From Burkholderiales bacterium (GTDB lineage: Bacteria > Pseudomonadota > Gammaproteobacteria > Burkholderiales > JAEUMW01): DNA of 14,259 nt. Positions 7,032 through 13,228 of the stretch are shown here, piece after piece. The stretch spans positions 1 to 14,259 of the forward strand of contig JAEUMX010000193.1 in NCBI GenBank assembly GCA_016791285.1, read 5' to 3'. Within the stretch, counting starts at the first letter, position 1, and each line of letters starts with the position of its first letter. The position numbers were made by a program, and so were the translations under genes. The notes beneath the pieces are model-generated. The model was given only the letters and a program-made list of their open reading frames with translations. It did no database searches and was not told the origin of the DNA.

Positions 7032-8046
7032 GGGGATCGACACGAAAGTGGCGCGGGAGACGTCGAACGCTGCGGATTATAGCGCAACCGGCGGCCCGCT
7101 TGCCCTGGCGGTCCCGGCCTCGTGCGCCGGTCTGCGGGCGGACCAGGCGCTCGCGCGCCTGCTGCCCGATGTTTCCCGCAGCCGCCTCCAGGCGTGGATG
7201 CGCCGCGGTCGCGTGACCCGCCGCGGCGCACCGCTGGCGCCCCGCGACAAGGTGTGGACCGGCGACCTCGTGCAGATCGACGGGGAACCGGATCCGGAAG
7301 TGCTCGCCACGCTGCCGGAGGACATCCCGCTCGAAGTCGTGTACGAGGACGCCACGATCCTCGTCGTCGACAAACCTGCCGGGCTGGTGGTGCATCCCGG
7401 CAGCGGCAACCCGCGCGGCACCCTGCAGAACGCGCTGCTCCGGCATGCGCCGCAGACCGCGGGCGTTCCCCGGTCCGGCATCGTGCACCGGCTCGACAAG
7501 GATACGAGCGGCCTGCTCGTCGTGGCGAAGACGCTGCCGGCGCAGGTTGCCCTCGTGCGCCAGTTGCAGGCTCGCACCGTCAGGCGGGAATACCTCGCCC
7601 TGGTACATGGCGAGGTGCAGCACGACGGGGAGGTCGAGGCACCGATCGGCCGCCACCCGGTCAGTCGCACGCGCATGGCGGTGGTCCCGGCTGGCAGGCC
7701 CGCGCGCACGCATTACCACGCGCTCGAGCGGTTCACAGGACTCACCCTGCTGCGCCTCACGCTCGAAACCGGACGCACCCATCAGATCCGCGTCCACATG
7801 CAGTCGATCGGCCATCCGCTGGTGGGGGATCCCGTGTATGGGTGGCGCTGCGTTCCGGCGTCCTGCCCCGCCCCGGCCGTTGCCTTCTCCCGGCAGGCCC
7901 TGCACGCGGCAACGCTCGGTCTCGTGCACCCCGCGACTGGCGCCGCCCTGCGCTGGACCGTGCCGCTACCAGCCGACATGGAATCGCTCATCGCTGCGCT
8001 GCGCACGCACCCGGATCCGGGCGTGGGCGTTCGCTCGTCATCGTGA
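7030..8046 (+). CDS. rluD: 23S rRNA pseudouridine synthase RluD
   Basis: A 338-residue RluA-family pseudouridine synthase. The order is an N-terminal S4 RNA-binding domain (about residues 24-86, including LPDVSRSRLQAWMRRGRV), then the catalytic domain with DIPLEVVYEDATILVVDKPA, VVHPGSGN, and the active-site motif GIVHRLDKDTSG. The expected catalytic aspartate is D156 (HRLD). Later motifs LETGRTHQIRVHM and HPLVGDPVYG are conserved. Similarity to E. coli RluD, which modifies helix 69 of 23S rRNA (U1911, U1915, U1917), is high throughout, and the presence of the S4 domain favours RluD over RluA. The frame is open upstream to 6880, but that part is antisense to bamD; the ATG at 7030 is the sensible start, giving a short family-atypical leader of about 23 residues. 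A GTG at 7048 is an alternative. Confidence 0.93.
   Translation: MGIDTKVARETSNAADYSATGGPLALAVPASCAGLRADQALARLLPDVSRSRLQAWMRRGRVTRRGAPLAPRDKVWTGDLVQIDGEPDPEVLATLPEDIPLEVVYEDATILVVDKPAGLVVHPGSGNPRGTLQNALLRHAPQTAGVPRSGIVHRLDKDTSGLLVVAKTLPAQVALVRQLQARTVRREYLALVHGEVQHDGEVEAPIGRHPVSRTRMAVVPAGRPARTHYHALERFTGLTLLRLTLETGRTHQIRVHMQSIGHPLVGDPVYGWRCVPASCPAPAVAFSRQALHAATLGLVHPATGAALRWTVPLPADMESLIAALRTHPDPGVGVRSSS
7076..7081 (-). promoter_or_regulatory. Probable -10 box of the bamD promoter
   Basis: On the minus strand this reads TATAAT, followed by CCGC. It would start transcription near 7069, giving a leader of about 38 bases to the bamD ATG. No good -35 box is seen. The element lies inside the 5' end of the rluD coding region on the other strand. 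Confidence 0.5.
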
Positions 8047-8783
8047 CCACCGAGCCCATCGCTTTCATCGCGCCCGACTGGCCGGCACCCACACGCGTGC
8101 GCGCGTTGATCACGACGCGGGCCGGTGGGGTAAGCGGCGGCCCCTACGCCGCCCTCAACCTGGGCGACCACGTCGGCGACGAACCTGCCGCCGTCGCGCA
8201 GAACCGCGCATGCCTCGCAGCGTACCTTCCCGCCGCGCCGCTCTGGTTGCGGCAGGTACACGGCACCGCAGTTGCCGACGCTCTGCGCGATCGACCCGGC
8301 TGCGAAGCCGACGCGAGCTTCACGCACACCCCTGGGCGCGTGCTGGCGGTGCTCACCGCCGACTGCCTGCCGGTGCTGCTCGCGGAAGAAACCGGCGCGG
8401 CGGTGGCCATCGCGCACGCCGGCTGGCGCGGCCTCGCCACGGGAGTGATCGAGCGCACCGTCGCCGCGCTCGGCACCGAGCCCGCGAACCTGCTCGCCTA
8501 CCTGGGTCCCGCGATCGGCCCGCACGCGTTCGAGGTCGGCAACGATGTCAGGGACGCGTTCGTCCGCACCGATGCGCAAGCCGCCGCGGCTTTTCAGCCA
8601 ACGCCGTCCGGCAAGTGGCTCGCCGATCTCTACGCGCTGGCGCGGTTGCGACTGGCGAAGATCGGTACCAGCCACGTATACGGCGGCGACTTCTGCACCT
8701 TCGGTGACGCCTCACGCTTCTACTCCTATCGGCGCGACGGCGTCACGGGCCGCATGGCCTCGCTGATCTGGCTCGAACCCTGA
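8043..8783 (+). CDS. pgeF: Peptidoglycan editing factor PgeF (YfiH/laccase-domain protein)
   Basis: A 246-residue protein of the Cu-oxidase_4 / YfiH family. E. coli PgeF is reported to remove wrongly incorporated L-serine at the first peptide position of UDP-MurNAc precursors; related proteins are also described as purine nucleoside phosphorylases or laccases. The metal-site motifs are intact: QVHG (H73), TADCLPVL (C108) and HAGWRGL (H125), at positions almost identical to E. coli. GPAIGPHAFEVG and the terminal CTFGDASRFYSYRRDG signature are also present. The GTG start overlaps the rluD stop as GTGA (8043-8046). There is no Shine-Dalgarno, so translational coupling to rluD is likely, and the rluD-pgeF pairing is common in proteobacteria. 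The frame remains open far upstream, but that part lies over rluD and is spurious. Confidence 0.94.
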   Translation: MTTEPIAFIAPDWPAPTRVRALITTRAGGVSGGPYAALNLGDHVGDEPAAVAQNRACLAAYLPAAPLWLRQVHGTAVADALRDRPGCEADASFTHTPGRVLAVLTADCLPVLLAEETGAAVAIAHAGWRGLATGVIERTVAALGTEPANLLAYLGPAIGPHAFEVGNDVRDAFVRTDAQAAAAFQPTPSGKWLADLYALARLRLAKIGTSHVYGGDFCTFGDASRFYSYRRDGVTGRMASLIWLEP

Positions 8784-8803
8784 GGCCAACGCACCGCTCC
8801 GCG

Positions 8804-8809
8804 TATAAT
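8804..8809 (+). promoter_or_regulatory. Probable -10 box of the ZIP transporter promoter, inside an inverted repeat
   Basis: TATAAT is flanked exactly by a 6-base inverted repeat, TCCGCG at 8798-8803 and CGCGGA at 8810-8815. Transcription would start near 8816, about 20 bases before the ATG. The -35 region (TGAG overlapping the pgeF stop) is poor. Confidence 0.55.
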
Positions 8810-8835
8810 CGCGGACTTTTTGACGACATCCCGCC

Positions 8836-9606
8836 ATGACGGCCCTGCAGTGGATCATCGGCGCCTGCCTCGTCGGCGGCGTGCTGAGCGTGTCGGCCGC
8901 CGCGCTCGTCGCACTTTCGGCCAAGCCGCGCCACGTTCCGATATTGATCAGCTATGCCATCGGAACCCTGCTCGGCGCGGTGTTCCTCAACCTGCTGCCC
9001 GAGGCATTCGCGCGCGCCGACGGCGTGCCGATGGGGACCGTCGTGCTGGGGGGGATCCTCGGCTTTTTCACCCTGGAAAAGCTCGTTCTGTGGCGGCACT
9101 GCCACGAGGACACCTGCGAGAGCCACGGCGGCCCGGCGATCGAGCACGACCACGGCCGCAGCGGCCTCATGATCCTGGTGGGCGACACGATCCACAACTT
9201 CGTCGACGGCATCCTGATCGCGGCGGCGTTTCTCGCCGACACCCGGCTCGGGATCGTCACCGCGCTCGCGATGATCGCCCACGAAGTGCCGCAGGAAGTC
9301 GGAGATTTTCTGATCCTGCTCAACAGCGGCTTCAGCCGCGGCCAAGCCATCGCCTTCAATCTGCTCTCCAGCATCGCGACCCTCGTGGGCGGCCTGCTCG
9401 CCTACGCCACCCTCCATCAGTGGCAAGCGCTCGTGCCGCCGCTGCTCGGGGTTGCCGCGGCGAGCATGCTATACGTCGCGGTGGCCGACCTCATCCCGGG
9501 ACTGCACCGACGCCCCGAGTTGCAGGCGACGATCCAGCAGCTGGTTCTGATCGCGCTTGGCATCGCGACCATCTGGATCGCGGGCCGCCTGTTCCCTGCT
9601 CATTGA
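8836..9606 (+). CDS. ZIP family divalent metal transporter
   Basis: A 256-residue membrane protein with about eight predicted membrane segments, matching the ZIP family, which imports zinc, iron or other divalent cations into the cytoplasm. The two signature helices are present: GDTIHNFVDGILIA (H120, N121, D124) and AHEVPQEVGDFLILLNSG (H149, E150, E154), which form the binuclear metal site. Before them lies a short histidine/cysteine-rich loop, WRHCHEDTCESHGG then EHDHGR, likely cytoplasmic metal-binding residues. HEVPQEVGDF most resembles the bacterial ZupT/GufA-like and ZIP-II type. The actual metal is not predictable. The ATG at 8836 follows a TATAAT promoter but lacks a Shine-Dalgarno. 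The 3' end overlaps the converging small membrane-protein gene by 7 bases. Confidence 0.93.
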   Translation: MTALQWIIGACLVGGVLSVSAAALVALSAKPRHVPILISYAIGTLLGAVFLNLLPEAFARADGVPMGTVVLGGILGFFTLEKLVLWRHCHEDTCESHGGPAIEHDHGRSGLMILVGDTIHNFVDGILIAAAFLADTRLGIVTALAMIAHEVPQEVGDFLILLNSGFSRGQAIAFNLLSSIATLVGGLLAYATLHQWQALVPPLLGVAAASMLYVAVADLIPGLHRRPELQATIQQLVLIALGIATIWIAGRLFPAH

Positions 9607-9827
9607 AGGGGAGGTTCCTGCGCCGGATCCCGCGCGCCCGACTGCGCCTGCGCAATCGCGTCCCGGCGCCGTCGACGGCTGCGCTTGCTGCCGTTGCGGA
9701 CGATGAGGAGCATCCCGACCGGCAGCACGCCGAAGAGCAGCAGCGTCGTAAGTCCCGCGGTGAAGGTCTTCTCAGCGAGCGCCATCAGCACGACGACGTA
9801 GAGCCACCCGATCGCAACGATATACAT
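9600..9827 (-). CDS. Small membrane protein of unknown function, 75 residues
   Basis: I do not know its function. It has two hydrophobic segments, MYIVAIGWLYVVVLMALAE and TAGLTTLLLFGVLPVGMLLIV, then a strongly basic cytoplasmic-like patch (KRSRRRRR) and a hydrophilic tail rich in Ala, Gln and Pro. From memory, similar short proteins opening MYIVAIxWLYVVxMMA occur widely in betaproteobacteria; this could not be checked here. The ATG at 9827 is preceded by GGGGAAG, a reasonable ribosome site. Although its frame is part of a 693-codon open frame running antisense to phaC, only this last part has protein-like composition. It is divergent from phaC and overlaps the ZIP gene tail-to-tail by 7 bases. 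Confidence 0.75.
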   Translation of the reverse strand: MYIVAIGWLYVVVLMALAEKTFTAGLTTLLLFGVLPVGMLLIVRNGSKRSRRRRRDAIAQAQSGARDPAQEPPLQ

Positions 9828-9848
9828 GACTTCCCCGACCGCCCGTGC

Positions 9849-9877
9849 TTGACACTGGTTAAGCCCGATTCCAGAAT
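9849..9877 (+). promoter_or_regulatory. phaC promoter (TTGACA, 17-base spacer, CAGAAT)
   Basis: A perfect TTGACA at 9849-9854 is followed after 17 bases by CAGAAT (9872-9877, four of six matches). The predicted start is near 9884, giving a leader of about 50 bases to the phaC ATG. This is a good sigma-70-type promoter with an inverted repeat overlapping the -10 region. Confidence 0.7.
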
Positions 9878-9886
9878 CGCCGGGCT
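9862..9886. repeat. Imperfect inverted repeat over the phaC -10 region
   Basis: The left arm AGCCCGATT (9862-9870) pairs with AATCG-CC-GGGCT (9875-9886), leaving a two-base bulge and a CCAG centre. It covers the -10 box and the predicted transcription start, the usual location of a repressor operator. Its binding protein is unknown; it does not resemble the CTGC-N3-GCAG site seen upstream of phaR. Confidence 0.4.
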
Positions 9887-9895
9887 GCCCACCAC

Positions 9896-9909
9896 GCCGG
9901 CTTGCCGGC
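9896..9909 (+). other. Short hairpin in the phaC leader
   Basis: GCCGG and CCGGC are separated by a CTTG tetraloop, forming a 5-base-pair GC stem about 23 bases before the start codon and just upstream of the GGAG at 9919-9922. It may stabilise the leader or have no role. Confidence 0.3.
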
Positions 9910-9932
9910 CAAATACGCGGAGACGACACCCC

Positions 9933-11687
9933 ATGGATGCGCGAACGGAAAATCCGCCTGAGAGCTTCGAGCTGATAAAGTCCATCACCGAGGCGAATCA
10001 GCGATTGATCAGCCAGTTTCTGAAGAAGTTCACCCCGGACCAGCGGCTGGAAGCCAACGAGATGGTGCAGTCGCTCACCGCGGGCGCGCTGCACGATGCC
10101 GATAAGCTCAAGCAGCTCAATCAACGCTACGCGGAGATGTGGGGCAGGTTGTGGGCCAACACACTGAAGCGCGCGACCGGACAGGAAGTGGAGCCGGTCG
10201 TGGCACCCGAAAAGGGTGACCGGCGCTTCCAGGCAGCCGAGTGGAAGGAGATCCCGTACTTCGATTTCCTGCGCCAGTCCTACCTGCTGAACGCCCGCTG
10301 GCTGTCGGAGCTCGCGGATGCCGCGAAGCTCGAGCCGCAGAGCAAGAAGAAACTCAAGTTCTTCACCCGGCAGGTGGTCGATGCGATGTGTCCGGCCAAC
10401 TTCCCGGCGTCCAACCCCGAGGCGCTGAAGCTCGCGATGGAGACCAAGGGACAAAGCCTCGTGGCGGGCTACAAGAATCTGGTCGACGACCTCGAAAAGG
10501 GGCGCATCTCGATGGTCGACGACTCCGCCTTCGAAGTTGGCGAGAACCTCGCGCGCACGCCGGGATCGGTGATCTTCCAGAACGAGATCTTCCAGCTCAT
10601 ACACTACCAGCCGACCACCGAGAAGGTGCGCGAGGTTCCTTTCCTCGTCATTCCGCCCTTCATCAACAAGTACTACATCCTCGATCTGCAGCCCGACAAC
10701 TCGTTCGTGAAGTACGCGACCGACCAGGGCTTCAGCACCTTCCTCGTGTCGTGGCGGAACATGCCGTCCGAGCTCGGCACGCTCACGTGGGACGACTACA
10801 TCGAGCAGGCGGTGTTCAAGGCGCTGGACGTCGTCCTGAATGTCTCGAAATCGGAGAAGGCGAACATGCTCGGCTTCTGCGTCGGCGGCACGCTGGTCGC
10901 CACGGCACTGTCCGTGATGGCCGCCCGAGGTGACACGCGGGTCAACACCCTGACTCTGCTCACCACCATGCTCGACTTCAGCGACGTGGGGGAGATCGAG
11001 GTCTACCTGGACCAGGCCTACGTCGAGAAGCGCGAGGCGGATTTCGCGAACGGCGGGTTGGTGCGCGGCTCGGAGCTCGCCAGCACCTTCGCGAGCCTGC
11101 GGGCGAACGAGCTCGTGTGGTTCTACGTGGTCAACAACTATCTCAAGGGCAAGACACCGGAAGCGTTCGACCTGCTGTACTGGAACAGCGACGGGTCGAA
11201 CCTGCCCGGCAAGCTGTACGCCTGGTATGTGCGCAACATGTACTACGAGAACAATCTGCGCGTACCCGAGAAGCTGACGGCGTTGGACACCCCCCTCGAC
11301 CTGCGCAAGATCAAGATCCCGACGTTCGTTCTCGCGGCACGCGAAGACCACATCGTGCCCTGGCAGTCCGCCTACATCAGCGCCCGTCTGCTCGGCGCCG
11401 ACGACATCGAGTTCGTGCTGGCGGCGAGTGGACATATCGCCGGCGTGATCAATCCCGCATCGAAGAATCGGCGCAACTACTGGGTGGGTGAAGGAAAGCT
11501 GCGCGAGACCCCCGGGGAGTGGTTGGCGAGCGCGAAGCAGGTGCCGGGCAGCTGGTGGCCACGCTGGTCGGAATGGCTCGCCAAGCGATCGGGGGGTGAG
11601 GTGAGCGCGCCGAAGAAGCCGGGAAACCGCAACTACCCGGAGCTGGAGCCGGCTCCCGGCAGCTACGTGAAGGAGCGGCACGAGTAA
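9933..11687 (+). CDS. phaC: Class I poly(3-hydroxyalkanoate) synthase PhaC
   Basis: A 584-residue class I PHA synthase, close in length to that of Cupriavidus necator (589). It polymerises (R)-3-hydroxyacyl-CoA, mainly 3-hydroxybutyryl-CoA, at the granule surface. The N-terminal domain (to about residue 200) contains FDFLRQSYLLNARWL and the conserved FFTRQVVDAMCPANFPASNP. The alpha/beta-hydrolase domain carries the lipase-like box GFCVGG with nucleophile C316, a catalytic aspartate at D472 (AAREDHIVPW) and the histidine H501 (ASGHIAGVINP). NELVWFYVVNNYLKG is also conserved. The ATG at 9933 has a GGAG ten bases upstream; the frame open above it is spurious. phaA and phaB do not follow, unlike the phaCAB arrangement; instead the phasin gene converges on it and phaR lies beyond. 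Confidence 0.97.
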   Translation: MDARTENPPESFELIKSITEANQRLISQFLKKFTPDQRLEANEMVQSLTAGALHDADKLKQLNQRYAEMWGRLWANTLKRATGQEVEPVVAPEKGDRRFQAAEWKEIPYFDFLRQSYLLNARWLSELADAAKLEPQSKKKLKFFTRQVVDAMCPANFPASNPEALKLAMETKGQSLVAGYKNLVDDLEKGRISMVDDSAFEVGENLARTPGSVIFQNEIFQLIHYQPTTEKVREVPFLVIPPFINKYYILDLQPDNSFVKYATDQGFSTFLVSWRNMPSELGTLTWDDYIEQAVFKALDVVLNVSKSEKANMLGFCVGGTLVATALSVMAARGDTRVNTLTLLTTMLDFSDVGEIEVYLDQAYVEKREADFANGGLVRGSELASTFASLRANELVWFYVVNNYLKGKTPEAFDLLYWNSDGSNLPGKLYAWYVRNMYYENNLRVPEKLTALDTPLDLRKIKIPTFVLAAREDHIVPWQSAYISARLLGADDIEFVLAASGHIAGVINPASKNRRNYWVGEGKLRETPGEWLASAKQVPGSWWPRWSEWLAKRSGGEVSAPKKPGNRNYPELEPAPGSYVKERHE

Positions 11688-11719
11688 AGCCCATGCTCGC
11701 GCAGTAGCGGGGGAAAGGG

Positions 11720-11752
11720 AAAGGCCCCGGTGGTCGAACCACAGGGGCCTTT
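11720..11752. terminator. Bidirectional terminator hairpin between phaC and the phasin gene
   Basis: A long hairpin: nine base pairs (11720-11728 with 11744-11752, AAAGGCCCC and GGGGCCTTT), a single G/A mismatch, five more pairs (11730-11734 with 11738-11742) and a CGA loop. On the plus strand it runs into TTTGCTTTCC, on the minus strand into TTTCCCTTTCC. It fits a shared terminator for the convergent phaC and phasin transcripts. Confidence 0.85.
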
Positions 11753-11803
11753 GCTTTCCTGCTGCTGCCTGAGGGCGGTTGCCCCGCCCCCCGGTGCCCG
11801 GCC

Positions 11804-12361
11804 TTATCGGGGTCCCGGCTTCTTGACGGCTGCCTTGGCCGCGTCCGAGGTTGCCTGGGTGGCGGCTCGGATCGACGAATCAGCCATCTGGGTGACCTGG
11901 CTTGCTGCCTTGGTCATATTCTCCATGGCGCTCTGCGTCGCGGACATGGCGGTCTTGAACGCGGCTACGGCAGCATCCGACGTTCCACCCGGGGCGGACT
12001 TCATGACCTTCTCGATGGCCTCCATGACTTCCTTGCTGTGCGAGGTCATCGCCTGTTCCATCAGGCGCGACACCTCGGTCTGGGTCGCCGAAGCCACCTC
12101 ATAGACGCTCTTGCAATAGGACAGCATCTTCTCGACGCTTTGCTCAGCAAGCTTGGTGCGCAGGCTCATCAGCTGCTGCGGATCCTTCGTTTCGGTGAGC
12201 GCCTTCGCGGTCTTGCTGTTCTCTTCGAACGACGTGCGCGCAGCGTCGAGCTGCAGCTTCATCATGCGTTCGGCGCTGTCCATGGAAATCTGCGCAAACT
12301 TGAGCGCGGTCTCGAGCCCCCCCTTTCCGAAGGCGGCAAAATCTTCAGGTTTCTCGAACAT
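11804..12361 (-). CDS. phaP: Phasin family protein (PHA granule-associated)
   Basis: A 185-residue, nearly all-helical amphipathic protein of the phasin family (Phasin_2 type), about the length of C. necator PhaP1. Phasins coat PHA granules and set their size and number. The N-terminus (MFEKPEDFAAFGKGGLETAL) followed by AQISMDSAERMMKLQLDAAR and the motif SKTAKALTETKDPQQLMSLR is characteristic; the family usually has this 'kALxxakDPQql' segment. The C-terminal third is an alanine-, serine- and methionine-rich helix ending KAAVKKPGPR, more basic than the rest. There is an excellent GAGGAGAG ribosome site before the ATG at 12361 and a strong promoter further up. It converges on phaC across a shared terminator and is divergent from phaR. 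Confidence 0.93.
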   Translation of the reverse strand: MFEKPEDFAAFGKGGLETALKFAQISMDSAERMMKLQLDAARTSFEENSKTAKALTETKDPQQLMSLRTKLAEQSVEKMLSYCKSVYEVASATQTEVSRLMEQAMTSHSKEVMEAIEKVMKSAPGGTSDAAVAAFKTAMSATQSAMENMTKAASQVTQMADSSIRAATQATSDAAKAAVKKPGPR

Positions 12362-12427
12362 TTTTCTCTCTCCTCACGTTGGGACGACGTGGCTCTCCGC
12401 GCCGCTATTGTTGCGTTGCATCAATAC

Positions 12428-12455
12428 ATTATAGCCACACATCCGAGTTTGTCAA
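12428..12455 (-). promoter_or_regulatory. Strong phasin promoter (TTGACA, 16-base spacer, TATAAT)
   Basis: Reading the minus strand, TTGACA (12455-12450) is followed after 16 bases by TATAAT (12433-12428), both perfect hexamers. The predicted start is near 12421, giving a leader of about 60 bases. Phasins are often the most abundant granule protein, which fits a near-consensus promoter held by a repressor. Confidence 0.8.
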
Positions 12456-12463
12456 CCGCATCT

Positions 12464-12478
12464 TGCTGCGCCGCAGCA
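12464..12478. promoter_or_regulatory. Palindrome, candidate PhaR operator
   Basis: TGCTGCG and CGCAGCA are arranged as a perfect 7-base inverted repeat about a single C. It contains CTGC-N3-GCAG, the type of TGC-rich site I recall being reported for PhaR of Paracoccus. It lies about 50 bases from each predicted start, phasin to the left and phaR to the right. Confidence 0.6.
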
Positions 12479-12511
12479 TATGTTGCGATTAGCTTCTATC
12501 TCTCAGATGGT

Positions 12512-12517
12512 TATAAT
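12512..12517 (+). promoter_or_regulatory. Probable -10 box of the phaR promoter
   Basis: TATAAT with a weak TTAGCT (three of six matches) at 12489-12494, 17 bases upstream. Transcription would start near 12524, giving a leader of about 56 bases. Confidence 0.5.
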
Positions 12518-12579
12518 TATCGCATGAGCGCAAGTCCCGCAGCGTCCGCGTGCGTGGATCTTACCGGGAAAGGATTCCG

Positions 12580-13182
12580 ATGGCTGAAGGAAGTGACAAC
12601 GTCCGCCTCATCAAGAAATATCCGAATCGGCGGCTCTACGACACGGCCACCAGCAGCTACATCACGCTTGTCGACGTAAAGCGCCTCGTTCTGGACAATG
12701 CCGATTTCAAGGTGATCGATGCGAAATCGGGCGACGATCTCACGCGCAGCATCCTGCTGCAGATCATCATCGAGGAAGAAAGCGACGGCATGCCCATGTT
12801 CTCGAGCGACATGCTGTCCCAAATCATCCGCTTCTACGGCCACGCCATGCAGGGCATGATGGGCAACTATCTGGAAAAAAACATACAGACCTTCATGGAC
12901 CTGCAGAACCGGCTGCAGGAGCAGTCGCGCGCCATCTACGGCGAGAATCCAGTGCTCTCTCCCGACGCGTGGACGCAGTTCATGAAGTTGCAGGGGCCGA
13001 CCATCCAGAGCCTCATGGGCAGCTATCTCGAACAAAGCGCCACGATGTTTCTCGAGATGCAGCAGCAGCTCCAGCGGCAGACCCGCAATCTCTTCGGCAG
13101 CTTCACATTCTCGGGGCGCGGCACCGGCAAGGCGGACGAAACCCCTTCCGATGAAAGCCAGGGGAACAGCGGCAAGGGCTGA
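12580..13182 (+). CDS. phaR: Polyhydroxyalkanoate synthesis repressor PhaR
   Basis: A 200-residue PhaR regulator, the usual length for the family. The N-terminal PHB/PHA-accumulation DNA-binding domain (about residues 9-68) has the signature RLIKKYPNRRLYDTATSSYI and runs through VIDAKSGDDLTRSILLQII. Two PHB_acc repeats follow (SSDMLSQIIRFYGHAMQGMM and a second around FMKLQGPTIQSLMGSYL), then a glutamine-rich amphipathic helix (EMQQQLQRQTRNLFG) and a flexible polar tail. In characterised species PhaR binds PHA or its oligomers and releases phasin and its own promoter when the polymer forms. The ATG at 12580 has AAAGGA five bases upstream; a GTG at 12550 in the same frame is less likely. The gene is divergent from the phasin it should regulate, and is followed by rimO after 46 bases. 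Confidence 0.95.
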   Translation: MAEGSDNVRLIKKYPNRRLYDTATSSYITLVDVKRLVLDNADFKVIDAKSGDDLTRSILLQIIIEEESDGMPMFSSDMLSQIIRFYGHAMQGMMGNYLEKNIQTFMDLQNRLQEQSRAIYGENPVLSPDAWTQFMKLQGPTIQSLMGSYLEQSATMFLEMQQQLQRQTRNLFGSFTFSGRGTGKADETPSDESQGNSGKG

Positions 13183-13192
13183 TCGCTTCGTC

Positions 13193-13213
13193 GGCGGAAG
13201 CCGGCGCTTCGCC
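13193..13213 (+). other. Hairpin between phaR and rimO
   Basis: GGCGGAAGC and GCTTCGCC form an eight-pair stem with one bulged G and a CGGC loop, 10 bases after the phaR stop. No T-run follows, so it is unlikely to be an efficient intrinsic terminator; it may protect the phaR 3' end or mean nothing. Confidence 0.3.
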
Positions 13214-13228
13214 TCGTAACAACAACCG

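Larger units (their letters stand above)
12362..12579. other. Shared regulatory spacer of the phasin and phaR genes
   Basis: This 218-base spacer contains no plausible gene. It carries a minus-strand promoter for the phasin gene, a plus-strand promoter for phaR, a 15-base palindrome between them, and repeated TGC-rich words (TGTTGCG at 12409-12415 and 12481-12487, TTGCA at 12416-12420). It is visibly richer in A and T than the surrounding coding DNA. Confidence 0.75.

Noticed and set aside
6217..7929. 570-codon minus-strand frame
   Set aside because: It runs antisense to rluD and out of frame through bamD; its stretches mirror real genes and it has no independent support.
7122..8042. Upstream extension of the pgeF frame
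   Set aside because: The frame is open over rluD only because of high GC; homology starts right after the GTG at 8043.
9716..9746. Short repeats of CAGC within the minus-strand small gene
   Set aside because: Explained by codons of its hydrophobic and basic segments; no array structure or spacing that would suggest a CRISPR or tandem repeat.
9828..11681. N-terminal 600 or so codons of the minus-strand frame that ends in the small membrane protein
   Set aside because: This part is antisense to phaC and its leader with shadow composition; only the last 75 codons, starting at the ATG at 9827, look like a protein.
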